From: an uncultured Bacilli bacterium
Lineage (GTDB): Bacteria; Bacillota_I; Bacilli_A; RF39; UBA660
NCBI GenBank assembly: GCA_934155005.1
Contig: CAKPGR010000012.1
Location: forward strand, 1 to 27,658
Length of the DNA: 27,658 nucleotides
Reading direction: 5' to 3'
In this document: one piece after another, positions 1-5,830 of the stretch
Layout: each line of letters starts with the position of its first letter
Position numbering within the stretch: position 1 is the stretch's first letter
Position numbers and translations under genes: made by a program
Notes under the pieces: generated by a model
What the model saw: the letters and a program-made list of their open reading frames with translations, nothing else
The model's database searches: none
Told to the model about the DNA's origin: nothing

Positions 1-75
1 ATTGGTAGACGCACAGGACTTAAAATCCTGCGGGAGTCAAATCCCGTGCCGGTTCAAGTCCGGCCTTAGGCACCA
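1..75 (+). tRNA. tRNA-Leu (anticodon TAA), 5' end cut by window
   Basis: The anticodon stem ACAGGA/TCCTG holds a loop with TAA, which reads UUA leucine codons. A long variable arm (GGGA...TCCC type) fits a class II leucine tRNA. The T arm GGTTCAAGTCC and an encoded CCA end follow. About the first 15 bases (acceptor strand and start of the D arm) lie before the window. Confidence 0.93.
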
Positions 76-80
76 TATGT

Positions 81-173
81 GGAGAAATACCCAAGTCTGG
101 CTGAAGGGTCCGGTCTTGAAAACCGGTAGGTCGGGCAACCGGCGCGGGGGTTCGAATCCCTCTTTCTCCGCCA
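81..173 (+). tRNA. tRNA-Ser (anticodon TGA)
   Basis: The acceptor pair GGAGAAA/TTTCTCC with discriminator G and encoded CCA is intact. The anticodon stem CCGGT/ACCGG presents TGA. A long variable arm, expected for serine, precedes the T arm GGTTCGAATCC. It lies 5 bases after tRNA-Leu in the same cluster. Confidence 0.95.
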
Positions 174-183
174 TTTATTATAT

Positions 184-260
184 CGCGGAATGGAGCAGTT
201 TGGTAGCTCGCTGGGCTCATAACCCAGAGGTCGTTGGTTCAAATCCAGCTTCCGCAACCA
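184..260 (+). tRNA. initiator tRNA-fMet (anticodon CAT)
   Basis: The anticodon stem has three consecutive G-C pairs (GGG/CCC) around a loop with CAT. The first acceptor base C faces A instead of pairing, and the D stem has A11-U24. These are initiator hallmarks and separate it from elongator tRNA-Met. The CCA is encoded. Confidence 0.95.
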
Positions 261-263
261 TTT

Positions 264-339
264 GGTCCCGTGGTGTAGCGGTTATCACGTCTGCCTGTCA
301 CGCAGAAGATCGCGAGTTCGATTCTCGTCGGGACCGCCA
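264..339 (+). tRNA. tRNA-Asp (anticodon GTC)
   Basis: The acceptor GGTCCCG/CGGGACC with discriminator G and CCA is intact. The anticodon stem CTGCC/GCAG-type presents GTC. It sits 3 bases after tRNA-fMet. Confidence 0.95.
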
Positions 340-347
340 TTTTTTTT

Positions 348-423
348 GGCTCTATAGCTCAGTTGGTAGAGCACAGGACTGAAAATCCTGGTGTCGGTGG
401 TTCAATCCCACCTGGAGCCACCA
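348..423 (+). tRNA. tRNA-Phe (anticodon GAA)
   Basis: The acceptor GGCTCTA/TGGAGCC (one T-G pair) with discriminator A and CCA is present. The anticodon stem CAGGA/TCCTG presents GAA. It is the last tRNA of the first block and is followed by a hairpin terminator. Confidence 0.95.
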
Positions 424-435
424 TTTTAGTTTTAT

Positions 436-455
436 AGCTGGGTATCCAGCTTTTT
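436..455 (+). terminator. terminator of the first tRNA block
   Basis: The inverted repeat AGCTGG/CCAGCT around a 4-base loop is followed by a T run, 12 bases after tRNA-Phe. It separates the first five tRNAs from the next pair. Confidence 0.75.
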
Positions 456-476
456 AATTCAATTATTATAAAACTA

Positions 477-505
477 TTGTTTTAATAAAAAAAAGATGTT
501 ATAAT
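477..505 (+). promoter_or_regulatory. sigma-A-type promoter of tRNA-Arg/tRNA-Pro
   Basis: A -35 box TTGTTT (477-482) and a perfect -10 box TATAAT (500-505) are 17 bases apart, ending 22 bases before tRNA-Arg. Confidence 0.7.
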
Positions 506-527
506 GAAATTGGTCGATTATTAGCAT

Positions 528-604
528 GCGCTCGTAGCTCAGCTGGATAGAGTGTTTGGCTACGAACCAAAAGGTCAGGGGTTCGAATCCCTTCGGGCGC
601 ACCA
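528..604 (+). tRNA. tRNA-Arg (anticodon ACG)
   Basis: The acceptor GCGCTCG/CGGGCGC (one T-G pair) and CCA are intact. The anticodon stem TTTGG/CCAAA presents ACG. The first anticodon base is normally deaminated to inosine by TadA so that it reads CGU, CGC and CGA. Confidence 0.95.
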
Positions 605-607
605 GTT

Positions 608-684
608 CGGGATGTGGCTCAACTTGGTAGAGCACTTGGTTTGGGACCAAGGGGTTGCAGGTTCAAATCCTGTCATCCCGACCA
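608..684 (+). tRNA. tRNA-Pro (anticodon TGG)
   Basis: The acceptor CGGGATG/CATCCCG with discriminator A and CCA is intact. The anticodon stem CTTGG/CCAAG presents TGG. Its last 14 bases and the following terminator are duplicated at 1495-1548, so the 3' end looks like an integration site. Confidence 0.95.
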
Positions 685-724
685 TTTTTGAAATATACCG
701 TTGATAATTCAGCGGTTTTATTAT
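671..724 (+). repeat. 54-bp direct repeat, left copy (tRNA-Pro 3' end plus terminator; attL-like)
   Basis: This stretch matches 1495-1548 at 51 of 54 positions (differences at 675, 685 and 712). It covers the last part of tRNA-Pro including CCA and the downstream hairpin. Duplication of a tRNA 3' end is the usual footprint of site-specific integration. No integrase gene lies between the copies. Confidence 0.8.
697..719 (+). terminator. terminator after tRNA-Pro
   Basis: The stem ACCGTTGA/TCAGCGGT (one T-G pair) with loop TAAT is followed by a T run. Confidence 0.75.
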
Positions 725-875
725 GTTTATGTTTTAAAATTTAATATGGACATAAATAATATTATGTATTAAAAAAACTTATATAGTAATTATAAATAAA
801 AATATATTATTGTTATACAATCGATTATGAATTAAAAAGTATAGTAATACTAAGTATTTTTTAATATTTAAATAC

Positions 876-903
876 TTGACTTTAATAGGAAAAGTATTAT
901 AAT
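876..903 (+). promoter_or_regulatory. plus-strand promoter P1 of the tRNA-Pro insert
   Basis: TTGACT (876-881) and TATAAT (898-903) are 16 bases apart. The 12 bases starting at the -35 box (TTGACTTTAATA) are identical to those of the opposing minus-strand promoter at 1306-1334. Confidence 0.65.
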
Positions 904-931
904 ATGTATCACTTACTTGTCGAAGAAAGTA

Positions 932-961
932 TTGACATGGACAAGTAGATTAGTTTATAAT
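932..961 (+). promoter_or_regulatory. plus-strand promoter P2 of the tRNA-Pro insert, both consensus hexamers
   Basis: A perfect TTGACA (932-937) and a perfect TATAAT (956-961) are separated by 18 bases. No ORF with a ribosome binding site follows for at least 170 bases, so the expected product is an untranslated RNA starting near 968. Confidence 0.7.
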
Positions 962-1040
962 TGATGTGAAAATAGGAATAAGTGGGATAAAGGTTTTACA
1001 CATTCTTGCATTATTTTCGGTTAGTTGAATAAACTAAAAA

Positions 1041-1084
1041 AGAGATACACTTGCTAGACCATGTTAGGTGAATCTCTGTTCAAC
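1041..1084 (+). repeat. inverted repeat, left arm (pairs with 1265-1300)
   Basis: Three blocks are shared with the reverse complement of 1265-1300: AGAGATACACTTG (13), GTTAGGTG (8) and CTCTGTTCAAC (11). An extra 8 bases (CTAGACCA region) occur only here. The arm also folds on itself. Confidence 0.75.
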
Positions 1085-1086
1085 TG

Positions 1087-1230
1087 TTAAGTTGTCAAAA
1101 GAAGCACCATATTCATAGATGAATAGGTGTTTTCTTTTAGTCCTTTGACTTTAAAGTGACAACAGTATAGAAGATAAGAGCTAAAGCTATAACAACTAAC
1201 TGCATTAAAATGCCTTTCTCTAAAACTCAT
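1087..1230 (-). CDS. alternative 47-residue ORF in the toxin-like transcript (doubtful)
   Basis: It begins at ATG 1230, nine bases after a strong GGAGG site, and runs 47 codons in a different frame from the 22-residue ORF that it overlaps. The peptide is rich in Cys, Ser, Tyr and Phe, lacks a clear domain, and runs through the terminator hairpin at 1097-1138. A gene reading through its own terminator is unlikely, so it may be only a shadow frame. The strong ribosome binding site is unexplained if this frame is not used; two mini-ORFs (MFNEF and MNGGDVQ) lie around the same site. Confidence 0.2.
   Translation of the reverse strand: MSFRERHFNAVSCYSFSSYLLYCCHFKVKGLKENTYSSMNMVLLLTT
1097..1138. 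terminator. bidirectional terminator shared by the convergent transcripts
   Basis: A near-perfect hairpin: AAAAGAA, CACC and TATTCAT on the left pair with ATGAATA, GGTG and TTCTTTT on the right, loop AG. T-rich tails occur in both directions. The stop codon of the 22-residue ORF (1137-1139) sits at its base. Confidence 0.75.
1137..1205 (-). CDS. 22-residue hydrophobic peptide, candidate type I toxin
   Basis: This tiny ORF has ATG at 1205 and TAA at 1137-1139. It encodes a short peptide with an uncharged hydrophobic stretch from about residue 3 to 17 (MQLVVIALALIFYTVV) and a charged tail (LKSKD), the layout of Fst/TxpA/holin-like type I toxins. A GAGAAAGG ribosome binding site lies 7 bases upstream. 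A promoter with TTGACT and TATAAT (1306-1334, 17-base spacing) would give a 5' leader of about 95 bases, and the stop codon touches the terminator. A convergent RNA is predicted at 968-1139. No database family is claimed: the peptide is shorter than known family members and could be spurious. Confidence 0.4.
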   Translation of the reverse strand: MQLVVIALALIFYTVVTLKSKD

Positions 1231-1264
1231 TGAACATCACCTCCATTCATCATTAATAAATAAT

Positions 1265-1300
1265 GTTGAACAGAGGAACACCTAACTCAAGTGTATCTCT
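1265..1300 (-). repeat. inverted repeat, right arm, at the 5' end of the predicted toxin-like mRNA
   Basis: The predicted minus-strand start, about 7 bases after the -10 box at 1306-1311, coincides with the start of this arm (AGAGATACACTTG). A transcript extending to 1041 would pair its 5' end with its 3' end. Confidence 0.7.
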
Positions 1301-1305
1301 AAATA

Positions 1306-1334
1306 ATTATATATTATGTATGTATTAAAGTCAA
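1306..1334 (-). promoter_or_regulatory. minus-strand promoter of the short hydrophobic ORF
   Basis: On the minus strand TTGACT (1334-1329) and TATAAT (1311-1306) are separated by 17 bases. The -35 region is identical to that of plus promoter P1 over 12 bases. Confidence 0.7.
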
Positions 1335-1494
1335 ACATATTTTCGGCATATTTTATAATAATTTATCTAGTGTTAAAAACTATATTTTAAATCCATTTCA
1401 ACATATTTTTTATGTATGAAAATGTAAAACAATAAAAAGCAATAAAACGTTGAAGAATAATGAGATAAGAGTTTATAAAATATATTTTCTTTTA

Positions 1495-1548
1495 TGTCGT
1501 CCCGACCACTTTTGAAATATACCGTTGATAATTCAACGGTTTTATTAT
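1495..1548 (+). repeat. 54-bp direct repeat, right copy (attR-like), with hairpin
   Basis: Second copy of 671-724 (51 of 54 identical). It contains only the last 14 bases of tRNA-Pro, so it is not a tRNA gene. The hairpin stem is ACCGTTGA/TCAACGGT: the G-to-A change at 1536 replaces a T-G pair by T-A, so folding is kept or improved and it may still terminate transcription. Confidence 0.8.
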
Positions 1549-1591
1549 TATTTAATAAAAGATATGTCTATATTTTTTATTATAAATTTGA

Positions 1592-1597
1592 TATAAT
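1592..1597 (+). promoter_or_regulatory. extended -10 promoter of the pssD-pcrA operon
   Basis: TATAAT is preceded by TGA, giving the extended form TGNTATAAT. No good -35 box is present. It lies 17 bases before the pssD start codon. Confidence 0.5.
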
Positions 1598-1614
1598 TAC
1601 CTTAGGTGAAAAAT

Positions 1615-2085
1615 ATGAAAAAAGTTCTTTTTATATCAAGTACAGGAGGTCATTTAACTGAATTGCTTGAATTAAAAAAATTATTTAAAAAATATGATTA
1701 CCAAATTGTTACCGAAAAAACAAAATCAAACAGTAATCTTAAAGATGAATATAAAGATAAAGTGAATTATTTATTATATTGTACAAGACATAGTAAATTT
1801 AAATATCCTTTTATTTTGCTTTTAAATTGTTTCAAAAGTTTATTTATTTTTATCAAATTTAGACCAGATGTTGTCATAACAACAGGTTCTCATACAGCAG
1901 GACCAATGTGTTGTATAGCTAAAATATTTAGAAAAAAAGTTATATATATTGAAACATTTGCTAATATAAATACAAAAACAGTGACAGGAAGCATAATTTA
2001 TAAATTTGCTGATTTATTTATAGTTCAGTGGGAAAGTATGTTAGAACTATATCCAAAAGCTGTTTATGGGGGGTGGATATTTTGA
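1615..2085 (+). CDS. pssD: PssD/EpsE/Alg14-type glycosyltransferase subunit
   Basis: This 156-residue protein matches the Alg14/PssD family, the membrane-anchoring half of a split glycosyltransferase that adds a sugar to a lipid-linked precursor. The family signature FISSTGGHLTE lies at residues 6-16, followed by a central hydrophobic stretch near 65-80 and the block TGSHTAGP. An in-frame GTG at 1606 exists, but ATG 1615 has the AGGTG site at the right distance. The stop overlaps the TTG start of pssE, so the subunits are probably translationally coupled. No other polysaccharide genes are near, so the acceptor and donor are unknown; uppP at 18.1-18.9 kb serves the same lipid carrier in principle. 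Confidence 0.85.
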   Translation: MKKVLFISSTGGHLTELLELKKLFKKYDYQIVTEKTKSNSNLKDEYKDKVNYLLYCTRHSKFKYPFILLLNCFKSLFIFIKFRPDVVITTGSHTAGPMCCIAKIFRKKVIYIETFANINTKTVTGSIIYKFADLFIVQWESMLELYPKAVYGGWIF

Positions 2086-2561
2086 CACTTATAATTTTAG
2101 GAACACAAGATAAAACATTTCCTAGACTTCTTAAAGCAATTGAAAGAGAAATGAAAAAGGGTAATATTAAAGATAAAGTTATTGTACAAGCAGGTCAAAC
2201 TAAATATGAAAGTAAAAATATGGAAATATTTGATTTTATTGAAATGAATAAGTTTAATAGCTTATTAAAAGAGGCAGATCTTGTAATAACTCATGGCGGT
2301 GTTGGAACAATTTTATCAGCAATTCGTTTAAACAAAAAAGTCATTGCTGTACCAAGACTAAAAAAATATATGGAACATGAAAATGATCACCAAATTCAAA
2401 TTGTTAAAGAATTTGATAAATTAGGATATATTAAAGCCTGCTTAAATTTAAAAAAATTAGATAAAGTTTTAGAAGAAATAAAAGATTTTAAACCAAAAAA
2501 ATATAAAAGTAACAATAATCGTATGATAAAAATAATTGAAAATTATATTGATAATATATAA
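2082..2561 (+). CDS. pssE: PssE/EpsF/Alg13-type glycosyltransferase catalytic subunit
   Basis: This 159-residue protein matches the Alg13/PssE family (GT28 C-terminal domain), which binds the UDP-sugar and acts with PssD at the membrane. Visible marks are the N-terminal strand LIILGTQDKTF, the conserved ITHGGVGT block, and the AVPRLKKYMEHENDHQ segment typical of the nucleotide-sugar site. The start is taken as TTG at 2082: it follows GGGGGTGG by 5 bases, overlaps the pssD stop as TTGA, and places the family N-terminus correctly. An upstream in-frame ATG at 2028 would add unrelated residues translated from pssD. Confidence 0.85.
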   Translation: MTLIILGTQDKTFPRLLKAIEREMKKGNIKDKVIVQAGQTKYESKNMEIFDFIEMNKFNSLLKEADLVITHGGVGTILSAIRLNKKVIAVPRLKKYMEHENDHQIQIVKEFDKLGYIKACLNLKKLDKVLEEIKDFKPKKYKSNNNRMIKIIENYIDNI

Positions 2562-2570
2562 GGAGATTTT

Positions 2571-3044
2571 ATGGAAGAGAGAATTAAAATAGCTATAATT
2601 AACGGAGAAAATAGTGCTTATGATGGAAAAATAGATTATATAAAAGTAGATGAAGAAGAATTTTATCACGTTTATTTACTAAAAAAATATATAGAAGAAA
2701 AGAACTATATTGTTAGTGATGATGTTAATATGAATGATGCTAATTCAATAAGCTTATTTTTAAGAGAAAAAGGTGATGTTGTTTTTTTAGATGTCACATC
2801 TTATAAAAACGATAAACCAGAAGATGGTAAAAAAGGAATAATAATTTTTCCAGATAATATAACAGAAAATCAAAAAGAGGCAATTATGAAGTTAAATGAA
2901 GAGATAAAAAATTTAGATTCATTACAAGTATGGTATGATTTTTCAGCTCACTTAGAGTGTAAAATGCTTTTTGCTGAAAATAATGATCAGGTAAGAACAA
3001 TATTAGGGGATGTTTTAGATAATATAAATACAAAAACAAGATAG
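2571..3044 (+). CDS. hypothetical protein in the pssDE-pcrA operon
   Basis: I do not recognise this 157-residue protein. It has an AAGGAGA site 7 bases before ATG, begins 9 bases after pssE and ends 9 bases before pcrA, so it is co-transcribed. It is acidic with alternating strands and helices and no signal peptide or membrane segment, suggesting a soluble cytoplasmic alpha/beta protein. The middle segment GDVVFLDVTSYKND and the later GIIIFPDNIT look like core beta strands. No catalytic motif is evident. Confidence 0.8.
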   Translation: MEERIKIAIINGENSAYDGKIDYIKVDEEEFYHVYLLKKYIEEKNYIVSDDVNMNDANSISLFLREKGDVVFLDVTSYKNDKPEDGKKGIIIFPDNITENQKEAIMKLNEEIKNLDSLQVWYDFSAHLECKMLFAENNDQVRTILGDVLDNINTKTR

Positions 3045-3053
3045 GATGATTTT

Positions 3054-5129
3054 ATGTTAGAAGGACTAAATTTAAAACAAAAAGAAGCTGTAACAACAAC
3101 CGAGGGTCCGCTTTTAGTTTTAGCAGGAGCAGGAAGTGGTAAGACTAAGGTTTTAACAACAAGAATAGCGTATTTAATAAATGAAAAAGGAGTTAGTCCT
3201 TATGATATTTTAGCTATTACGTTTACAAACAAAGCAGCTAAGGAAATGAAAAATAGAATTATAAATATGATTGGAACTATTGGATACGATATGCAAATAT
3301 CAACATTCCATTCATTTGGTTTATATATAATAAAAAATAACTATGATAAACTTGGATATAAACAAAATTTTACGATTATGGATAGTGATGATACATTAAC
3401 AATTATAAAAAAAATCATGAAAGAAATGAATTTAGATCCAAAAATATATAATCCAAAAGCAATAAGAAATAGTATCAGCAGCGCTAAAAATGAATTAGTT
3501 AAATCAAGTGATTACTCAAAATTTGTAGGTAATGATTTTGAAAATATAGTTTTTGAAGTCTATAAAAAATATGATAATATGTTAATTCAAAATAATGCAT
3601 TAGATTTTGATGACTTACTTATGAGGCCAATATTACTTTTTAATAATAATCCAAATGTTTTAAAAGAATATCAAGAAAGATTTAAATATATTTTAGTTGA
3701 TGAATATCAAGATACAAATCAGGCACAATATATTTTAATTAAAATGCTTTCAAGTAAATATAAAAATATATGTGTTGTTGGAGATAATGATCAAGCTATT
3801 TATTCTTGGAGAGGATCAAATTATAAAAATATTTTGAATTTCGAGAATGATTATAAAGAGGCAAAAACAATATTCTTAGAAGAAAATTATAGATCAACAA
3901 AAAATATTTTAAATGTCGCTAATGATATTATAAGAAATAATAAAGAAAGAAAAGATAAAAATCTGTGGACTAATAATGATGAAGGTGAAAAAATCAATTA
4001 TCATAGGGCAACAAATGAAAAAGATGAGGCTTATTACGTCGTAAAAGAAATAAAAAAATTAATAAATGATGGTTGTCCCAAAAAAGAAATAGCTGTTTTA
4101 TATAGGACAAATGCTCAGTCAAGGAATATAGAAGAAGTATTATTGAGAGAAAATATTCCATATAAAGTAATAGGCAGTTTCTACTTTTATAACAGAAAAG
4201 AAATCAAAGACTTAATTTCCTACTTAAAATTAATTTATAATGAATATGATGATAATAGTTTAGTTAGAATAATAAATGTTCCAAAAAGAGGAATAGGATC
4301 AAAAACAATTGAGAATCTAAGTAACAAAGCTAAATTAGCAAATAAATCAATATATGAGGTAATAGATAGCGGTAAAGAACTTGAATTTAAAAAAATAATC
4401 GAAGAAATTAAAGAACGTCAAGATAACTTATCACTTACAGAGTTAGTTGATTTAGTGCTAGATAAATCAAATATTAGAAGTGAATTAGTAAATGAACATT
4501 CCTTAGAAGCAGATGTAAGAATTGAAAACTTAGAAGAATTTAAAACAATTACTAGAACATTTGAAGAGAAAAATGGTATAATTTCATTAGGAGATTTTTT
4601 ATCAGAAGTTTCTTTGGTTTCTGATATTGAAGAACATAAAAATAATGATGATGTTATAACTCTAATGACAGTCCATTCAGCTAAAGGATTAGAATTTGAA
4701 AATGTTTTTGTTATTGGAATGGAAGAAGGGATTTTTCCACATAAAAACTCATTTGATTCAAGTGAAGAGTTAGAAGAAGAGAGAAGACTTTGCTACGTGG
4801 CTGTAACAAGATCTAAAAAAAATCTATATTTAATTAATTCAATGAGAAGGATAATTTTTGGTGAAACAAATGTTAATCCACCAAGTCGTTTTATAGAAGA
4901 AATAGATAAAAAATATTTAAATATAGAAAATAAAATAGAAGAAAAATTTGATAAAGAATCCGTGATAGATAGTAGCGCTGAGTATAAAATTGGAGATCAC
5001 GTTATTTGTGATAATTATGGTGAAGGAATAGTTGTTATGGTTGATGAAAAAATACTTACTATTGCTTTTCCACATCCAATTGGTATAAAAAAAATGATTA
5101 AAGGTCATAAATCAATAAGAAAGGTTTGA
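3054..5129 (+). CDS. pcrA: ATP-dependent 3'-5' DNA helicase PcrA (UvrD/Rep family)
   Basis: This superfamily 1 helicase unwinds DNA in repair and clears RNA polymerase or recombination intermediates. The Q motif LNLKQKEAV is at 5-13, Walker A AGAGSGKT at 24-31, Walker B DEYQD at 216-220, motif III DNDQAIYSWRG soon after, motif V TVHSAKGLEFENVFV and motif VI RRLCYVAVTRS toward the C-terminus. The last 45 residues (GDHVICDNYGEGIVV...) match the PcrA Tudor-like domain that contacts RNA polymerase, which favours PcrA over Rep. At 691 residues it is slightly shorter than Bacillus PcrA (about 740). It ends in TGA, showing TGA is a stop in this organism. Confidence 0.95.
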   Translation: MLEGLNLKQKEAVTTTEGPLLVLAGAGSGKTKVLTTRIAYLINEKGVSPYDILAITFTNKAAKEMKNRIINMIGTIGYDMQISTFHSFGLYIIKNNYDKLGYKQNFTIMDSDDTLTIIKKIMKEMNLDPKIYNPKAIRNSISSAKNELVKSSDYSKFVGNDFENIVFEVYKKYDNMLIQNNALDFDDLLMRPILLFNNNPNVLKEYQERFKYILVDEYQDTNQAQYILIKMLSSKYKNICVVGDNDQAIYSWRGSNYKNILNFENDYKEAKTIFLEENYRSTKNILNVANDIIRNNKERKDKNLWTNNDEGEKINYHRATNEKDEAYYVVKEIKKLINDGCPKKEIAVLYRTNAQSRNIEEVLLRENIPYKVIGSFYFYNRKEIKDLISYLKLIYNEYDDNSLVRIINVPKRGIGSKTIENLSNKAKLANKSIYEVIDSGKELEFKKIIEEIKERQDNLSLTELVDLVLDKSNIRSELVNEHSLEADVRIENLEEFKTITRTFEEKNGIISLGDFLSEVSLVSDIEEHKNNDDVITLMTVHSAKGLEFENVFVIGMEEGIFPHKNSFDSSEELEEERRLCYVAVTRSKKNLYLINSMRRIIFGETNVNPPSRFIEEIDKKYLNIENKIEEKFDKESVIDSSAEYKIGDHVICDNYGEGIVVMVDEKILTIAFPHPIGIKKMIKGHKSIRKV

Positions 5130-5133
5130 TAAG

Positions 5134-5289
5134 ATGAATAATATAATAGAATGGATAAATAATTTGGCTAATAACTTTAAAGATTTTATTATTAAATATA
5201 ATGCTAATCCTGTGTTATGGATTGCTCTATTCTTTATTGGAATATTAGTTTTCTTATTTACATATAATTATTTAAATAAAAACAAATAA
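5134..5289 (+). CDS. small single-pass membrane protein (51 residues) after pcrA
   Basis: ATG at 5134 lies 4 bases after the pcrA stop, with a GAAAGG site in the end of pcrA. The peptide has an amphipathic N-terminal half and one hydrophobic segment at about residues 28-44 (PVLWIALFFIGILVFLF), ending in a short polar Lys/Asn tail. Its TAA stop touches the terminator, so it is the last gene of the operon. The function is unknown. The good start, position and terminator placement argue that it is real despite its size. Confidence 0.65.
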   Translation: MNNIIEWINNLANNFKDFIIKYNANPVLWIALFFIGILVFLFTYNYLNKNK

Positions 5290-5314
5290 AAACTACTAAT
5301 TGATAGTAGTTTTT
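5288..5314. terminator. bidirectional terminator between the pcrA operon and the 5296-5718 gene
   Basis: AAAAACTACTA and TAGTAGTTTTT form an 11-bp perfect stem with loop ATTGA; T runs on both strands serve the two convergent units. Confidence 0.85.
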
Positions 5315-5718
5315 ATTTTTTCATATTTTTTAATTATATCATCTAAATTTTTATTATTAAAAAGTGAAATATATAATCTTAATTTATCTCTCATTCTATT
5401 CTTAGACCATTCATCAATATCAACATCATTTAAATTAAAACAAACTTTAAATATTACAGAAACAGATTTTTCATAGTTAGGTTGGTTTTCAGTTGTCATA
5501 TCTAAACTATTTGAATCAATAAAGTCATCAACTAAATATTCTAGAAATTTCAAATTAAAAATATCATCATCTAATCTTTTTTCTATTTCATAGCTATGTG
5601 TTTCAATAAATGATGCTTTTTTTGCTAATATACTAAGCTCTCTTAATTTATGAAAGGCATCTTTTTTTCTTCTCTTTTTATCAGCTTTTGTCATTTGTCT
5701 TTCTGTACTATTTGACAT
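5296..5718 (-). CDS. hypothetical protein, basic N-terminus
   Basis: I do not recognise this 140-residue protein. It starts at ATG 5718 behind a GGGGTGG site and has its own consensus promoter (5744-5771). The first 20 residues are strongly basic (KADKKRRKKDAF); the rest is acidic and predicted helical with no membrane segment or signal peptide. The basic tail could contact nucleic acid or ribosomes, but that is only inference. It is monocistronic and convergent to the pcrA operon. Confidence 0.75.
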   Translation of the reverse strand: MSNSTERQMTKADKKRRKKDAFHKLRELSILAKKASFIETHSYEIEKRLDDDIFNLKFLEYLVDDFIDSNSLDMTTENQPNYEKSVSVIFKVCFNLNDVDIDEWSKNRMRDKLRLYISLFNNKNLDDIIKKYEKIKTTIN

Positions 5719-5743
5719 GAAACCACCCCTCTTTTTTTCATGT

Positions 5744-5771
5744 ATTATAACACTTTTTTTCTATTTGTCAA
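5744..5771 (-). promoter_or_regulatory. promoter of the 5296-5718 gene
   Basis: On the minus strand TTGACA (5771-5766) and TATAAT (5749-5744) are perfect hexamers with 16-base spacing, about 25 bases before the start codon. Confidence 0.8.
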
Positions 5772-5784
5772 ACTTTTCTTTTCC

Positions 5785-5813
5785 TTGAAATAAAAACCTA
5801 TTTATATTATAAT
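5785..5813 (+). promoter_or_regulatory. promoter of the dus-lysS-ackA-nrnA operon
   Basis: TTGAAA (5785-5790), 17-base spacer, TATAAT (5808-5813), 17 bases before the dus start. It is divergent from the promoter at 5744-5771, with the two -35 boxes 13 bases apart. Confidence 0.75.
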
Positions 5814-5830
5814 TATAAAAGGTGAATGAA

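Larger units (their letters stand above)
968..1139 (+). ncRNA. predicted small RNA convergent with the short hydrophobic ORF (candidate antitoxin RNA)
   Basis: The start is inferred from promoter P2 and the end from the hairpin and T run at 1097-1138. No plausible ORF is present. The RNA would contain a local hairpin (AGAGAT at 1041 with ATCTCT at 1072) and end in the shared terminator. Its 3' part is complementary to the 3' end of the minus-strand transcript that carries the ORF at 1137-1205. This matches txpA/ratA and bsrG/SR4, where convergent RNAs overlap at their 3' ends. No RNA family was recognised; the call rests on promoter, terminator and arrangement. Confidence 0.45.
671..1548. mobile_element. 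small insert at tRNA-Pro flanked by 54-bp direct repeats
   Basis: The two copies of the tRNA-Pro 3' end are offset by exactly 824 bases and enclose about 770 bases with no ORF of normal size. The interior is AT-rich and contains two inward-facing promoter sets (876-961 plus; 1306-1334 minus), a 36-44-base inverted repeat and a central bidirectional terminator. A degenerate integrative element, a satellite remnant, or an old tandem duplication of the tRNA-Pro tail with a cassette between are all possible. I see nothing supportable in 725-870 or 1340-1490. Confidence 0.5.

Noticed and set aside
2..382. Open frames on both strands across the first 400 bases
   Set aside because: They run through the tRNA genes and have no ribosome binding sites; tRNA sequence explains the region.
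1495..1515. A second tRNA-Pro gene
   Set aside because: Only the last 14 bases of the tRNA are present; no anticodon or D arm.
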